From positions 1-14,265 of the forward strand of contig JAFQAM010000308.1 in the NCBI GenBank assembly GCA_017416885.1: DNA of 14,265 nucleotides. Reading direction: 5' to 3'. Under the pieces are notes generated by a model. The model was given only the letters and a program-made list of their open reading frames with translations. It made no database searches and had not been told where the DNA came from. Both the position numbers and the translations under genes were made by a program. Origin of the DNA: Clostridia bacterium. Lineage in GTDB: Bacteria > Bacillota > Clostridia > Oscillospirales > CAG-272. Position 1 is the stretch's first letter. Every line of letters begins with the position of its first letter. Positions 12,560 through 14,265 of this stretch are shown here, in pieces.

Positions 12560-12568
12560 ATCATAGCA
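12560..12568 (-). promoter_or_regulatory. Extended -10 promoter for the isomerase-like gene
   Basis: On the minus strand this reads TGC-TATGAT, an extended -10 element (TGn before a near-consensus -10) about 30 nt upstream of the isomerase ATG. The -35 region is poor, as is common for extended -10 promoters. It lies in the 133-nt divergent intergenic region. Confidence 0.45.
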
Positions 12569-12603
12569 CCGTGTCTTGATTTTTCCTATAAAATATGTTT
12601 CTC

Positions 12604-12632
12604 TTGCTAAATGCAATTTGATATGGTAGAAT
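12604..12632 (+). promoter_or_regulatory. Promoter of the phosphatase-family gene
   Basis: TTGCTA (12604-12609), 17-nt spacer, TAGAAT (12627-12632). GAGG at 12651-12654 serves as ribosome site for the ATG at 12662. Confidence 0.6.
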
Positions 12633-12661
12633 AAACATATATAACCAAGTGAGGTAAAAAT

Positions 12662-13408
12662 ATGGAACTTAAACTAATAAGCTTTAATATAAGATGCTGT
12701 GATGATATAGACGGCAACTCAATTAAGGAGCGCGCACCGAGGCTTGCAGAAATAACAAGCAAATACGATGCGGATATAATCGGCTTTCAGGAGTTTACTG
12801 TGCCTTGGGAGGAGGAAATTGCAAAATTCTATCCCGAATATGAAATGTACAATAAGTACCGTTCAGTAAACGAGCTTGAAAGTGCGCCTATTCTTTGGAA
12901 AAAGGGAAAATTTGAGCTTTTAGACAAGGGATATTTTTGGCTTTCCGACACACCTGAGGTGGAATCCCGTGGATGGGATGAGCTATATAACTGTTGGAGA
13001 ATGTGTCAGTATGTAATTTTAAAGCATATTGAAAGCGGTAAGGTATTTACCTATATGAACACACACTACGGCTTTGGCGATAACGGTCAGGTTAAAAGTT
13101 CTAAGCTTATTTATGAATATTCTAAGAAAATTTCAAGCAACCCAACATTTGTAACAGGCGACTTTAATATGACACCAGATAGCCTTGGCTATAAGGAAAT
13201 CACAAAGCATTTTACCGATGTAAACGGTGTTACGGTAAACGACAGAAGAACAACCTACCACGGCTACGGCACGGCGGATAATGCCCATATAGATTTTTGC
13301 TTTATTGATGATAAAATCAAGCCAATCAGCTTTAAGATAATTGATGAATTGGTGGGCGGCAAATATCCAACAGACCACTACGGGCTATTTATAGAGCTTG
13401 AAATATAG
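12662..13408 (+). CDS. Endonuclease/exonuclease/phosphatase (EEP) family protein
   Basis: A complete 248-residue EEP-fold metal-dependent phosphodiesterase or phosphatase. The family's catalytic blocks appear in order: SFNIR (residues 7-11), GFQEF with metal ligand Glu44, NTHYGF with His135, TGDFNMTP with Asp167 and Asn169, AHIDFCF with Asp211, and the terminal PTDHYGLFIELEI with Asp238 and catalytic His239. All expected active-site residues are therefore present. There is no signal peptide, so it should be cytoplasmic. Family members act on nucleic acids, phosphoinositides or small phosphodiesters, and the substrate here cannot be assigned. It shares a divergent promoter region with the isomerase-like gene, which may mean joint regulation. 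Confidence 0.92.
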   Translation: MELKLISFNIRCCDDIDGNSIKERAPRLAEITSKYDADIIGFQEFTVPWEEEIAKFYPEYEMYNKYRSVNELESAPILWKKGKFELLDKGYFWLSDTPEVESRGWDELYNCWRMCQYVILKHIESGKVFTYMNTHYGFGDNGQVKSSKLIYEYSKKISSNPTFVTGDFNMTPDSLGYKEITKHFTDVNGVTVNDRRTTYHGYGTADNAHIDFCFIDDKIKPISFKIIDELVGGKYPTDHYGLFIELEI

Positions 13409-13435
13409 CCATAATTTCTTTTATATTTAAAACTA

Positions 13436-13464
13436 TTGATTTTATATTTTATGTGATGTAAAAT
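13436..13464 (+). promoter_or_regulatory. Promoter of the aldo/keto reductase gene
   Basis: TTGATT (13436-13441), 17-nt spacer, TAAAAT (13459-13464), 30 nt before the ATG. The surroundings are very A+T-rich. No terminator is evident after the preceding gene, so some read-through is possible. Confidence 0.55.
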
Positions 13465-13493
13465 GTAAATAGAAATTACTTTGGCGGTGAAAT

Positions 13494-14265
13494 ATGGAAT
13501 ACAGAAAATTACCTCACGGAAATGAAAATGAAAAATTCAGCGTGCTTGGACTTGGTATGGGCGGTATTGGAAAGACGCCTACTGACGAAATTGAAGCAAT
13601 TATACGCAAGGCGATAGATAACGGCATTAACTTTTTTGATTTATGCACGGCTGGGGCATCATATGCGCCTATCGGCAGAGCTATTAAGGAGTGTCGTGAC
13701 AAGGTATTTTTACAGGTGCATTTTGGCGCGGTGTATGATGAAAACGGTGAATATGGCTGGTGCCGTGATTTTGATACCATAAAAAAGACTTTTTTATGGG
13801 AGCTTAACGAGCTTAATACCGACTATGTTGATTTTGGATTTTTGCACTGTGTAGATGATGATGAGGACTACGATAAGCTATGCGAAATCGGTGTGCTTGA
13901 TTATTTGAAGGAATTAAAGGAAAAGGGAATTGTCCGTCATATAGGCTTTTCCTCGCATACACCGAGAGTTGCAAACAGAATTATCGACACAGGGCTGATC
14001 GATATGATGATGTTTTCTATAAATCCTGCATACGATTTTGAAAAGGGCGACGAATACGGCATAGGCTCAGTAAATGAGCGCTTTGAGCTTTTTTGCCGTT
14101 GCGAAAGGGAAGGCGTTGGTATTTCCGTTATGAAGCCGTTTTTTGCAGGTCAGCTTTTATCCAAGGAGCAATCTCCCTTTGGCGTAGCGCTTACTCACAA
14201 TCAATGCTTGCAATATGCAATTGACCGTCCCGGGGTGCTTACCGCCGTTCCCGGTGTACAGACAA
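13494..14265 (+). CDS. Aldo/keto reductase, truncated by window edge
   Basis: The first 257 residues of an aldo/keto reductase-family protein that stays open to the right edge. The opening MEYRKLPHG and LGLGMGGIGK are typical, followed by DNGINFFDLCTAGASYAPIG with the conserved Asp49. RDKVFLQVHFG (residues 68-78) comes next, with His76 where classic members have the catalytic lysine. DFGFLHCVDD contains the conserved His118, then GIVRHIGFSSH and GISVMKPFFAGQLL. The His-for-Lys change recalls the anaerobe-type aldo/keto reductases that often carry a C-terminal ferredoxin domain, but the end is outside the window. The start codon follows GGCGGTGA, a modest ribosome site. Substrate unknown. Nothing links it to the microcompartment. 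Confidence 0.9.
   Translation, partial: MEYRKLPHGNENEKFSVLGLGMGGIGKTPTDEIEAIIRKAIDNGINFFDLCTAGASYAPIGRAIKECRDKVFLQVHFGAVYDENGEYGWCRDFDTIKKTFLWELNELNTDYVDFGFLHCVDDDEDYDKLCEIGVLDYLKELKEKGIVRHIGFSSHTPRVANRIIDTGLIDMMMFSINPAYDFEKGDEYGIGSVNERFELFCRCEREGVGISVMKPFFAGQLLSKEQSPFGVALTHNQCLQYAIDRPGVLTAVPGVQT

Overview
The window suggests an anaerobic Bacillota, most likely a gut Clostridia member. The grounds are low G+C, strong AGGAGG-type ribosome sites, consensus sigma-A promoters, frequent AGA and TTA codons, and the type of metabolism encoded. Most of the window (1-9660) is one long plus-strand gene cluster for a bacterial microcompartment (BMC) built around a glycyl radical enzyme. The gene set fits a B12-independent 1,2-propanediol (or glycerol) dehydratase metabolosome of the GRM3 kind.

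Order: a truncated BMC-H shell gene; a second BMC-H; a pduL-type phosphotransacylase; a BMC-P vertex protein; a PduS-like flavin/Fe-S protein; a PduT-like BMC-T with its cluster cysteine; the 843-residue glycyl radical dehydratase; its radical-SAM activase; a PduU-like permuted BMC-H; a PduV/EutP-like GTPase; a ParA-family ATPase; and a lysine-rich, apparently disordered 136-residue protein. The last five genes are tightly packed or overlapping. The ATPase and the disordered protein look like an McdA/McdB-type positioning pair for the compartment. The aldehyde dehydrogenase and alcohol dehydrogenase expected for the pathway are not here and probably lie upstream, since the first gene is cut by the window edge.

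Proposed working: the dehydratase converts the diol to an aldehyde inside the shell. A dehydrogenase (not seen) makes acyl-CoA and NADH. PduL regenerates CoA by making acyl-phosphate. PduS and the PduT-like shell protein could carry electrons across the shell, possibly to the activase.

The two long gaps inside the operon (588-1004 and 6386-6878) hold an unusual repeat architecture. Short perfect hairpins, mostly with 3-nt loops and stems that differ in sequence but stay paired, are separated by a nearly constant 9-nt spacer that differs between arrays (AACTTCACT, AGCTAAATT, TTCGATATA). In two arrays the spacer flips orientation around a central hairpin element.

Downstream of the operon, a perfect-consensus promoter (9663-9691) fires into a stretch of about 72 nt that ends in an intrinsic terminator: a candidate small RNA. 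After that come apparently unrelated genes: a lipoprotein of unknown function (10015-11628), a strong bidirectional terminator, a minus-strand sugar phosphate isomerase/epimerase-like gene (11701-12528), a divergent endonuclease/exonuclease/phosphatase-family gene (12662-13408), and an aldo/keto reductase cut by the right edge (13494 onward).
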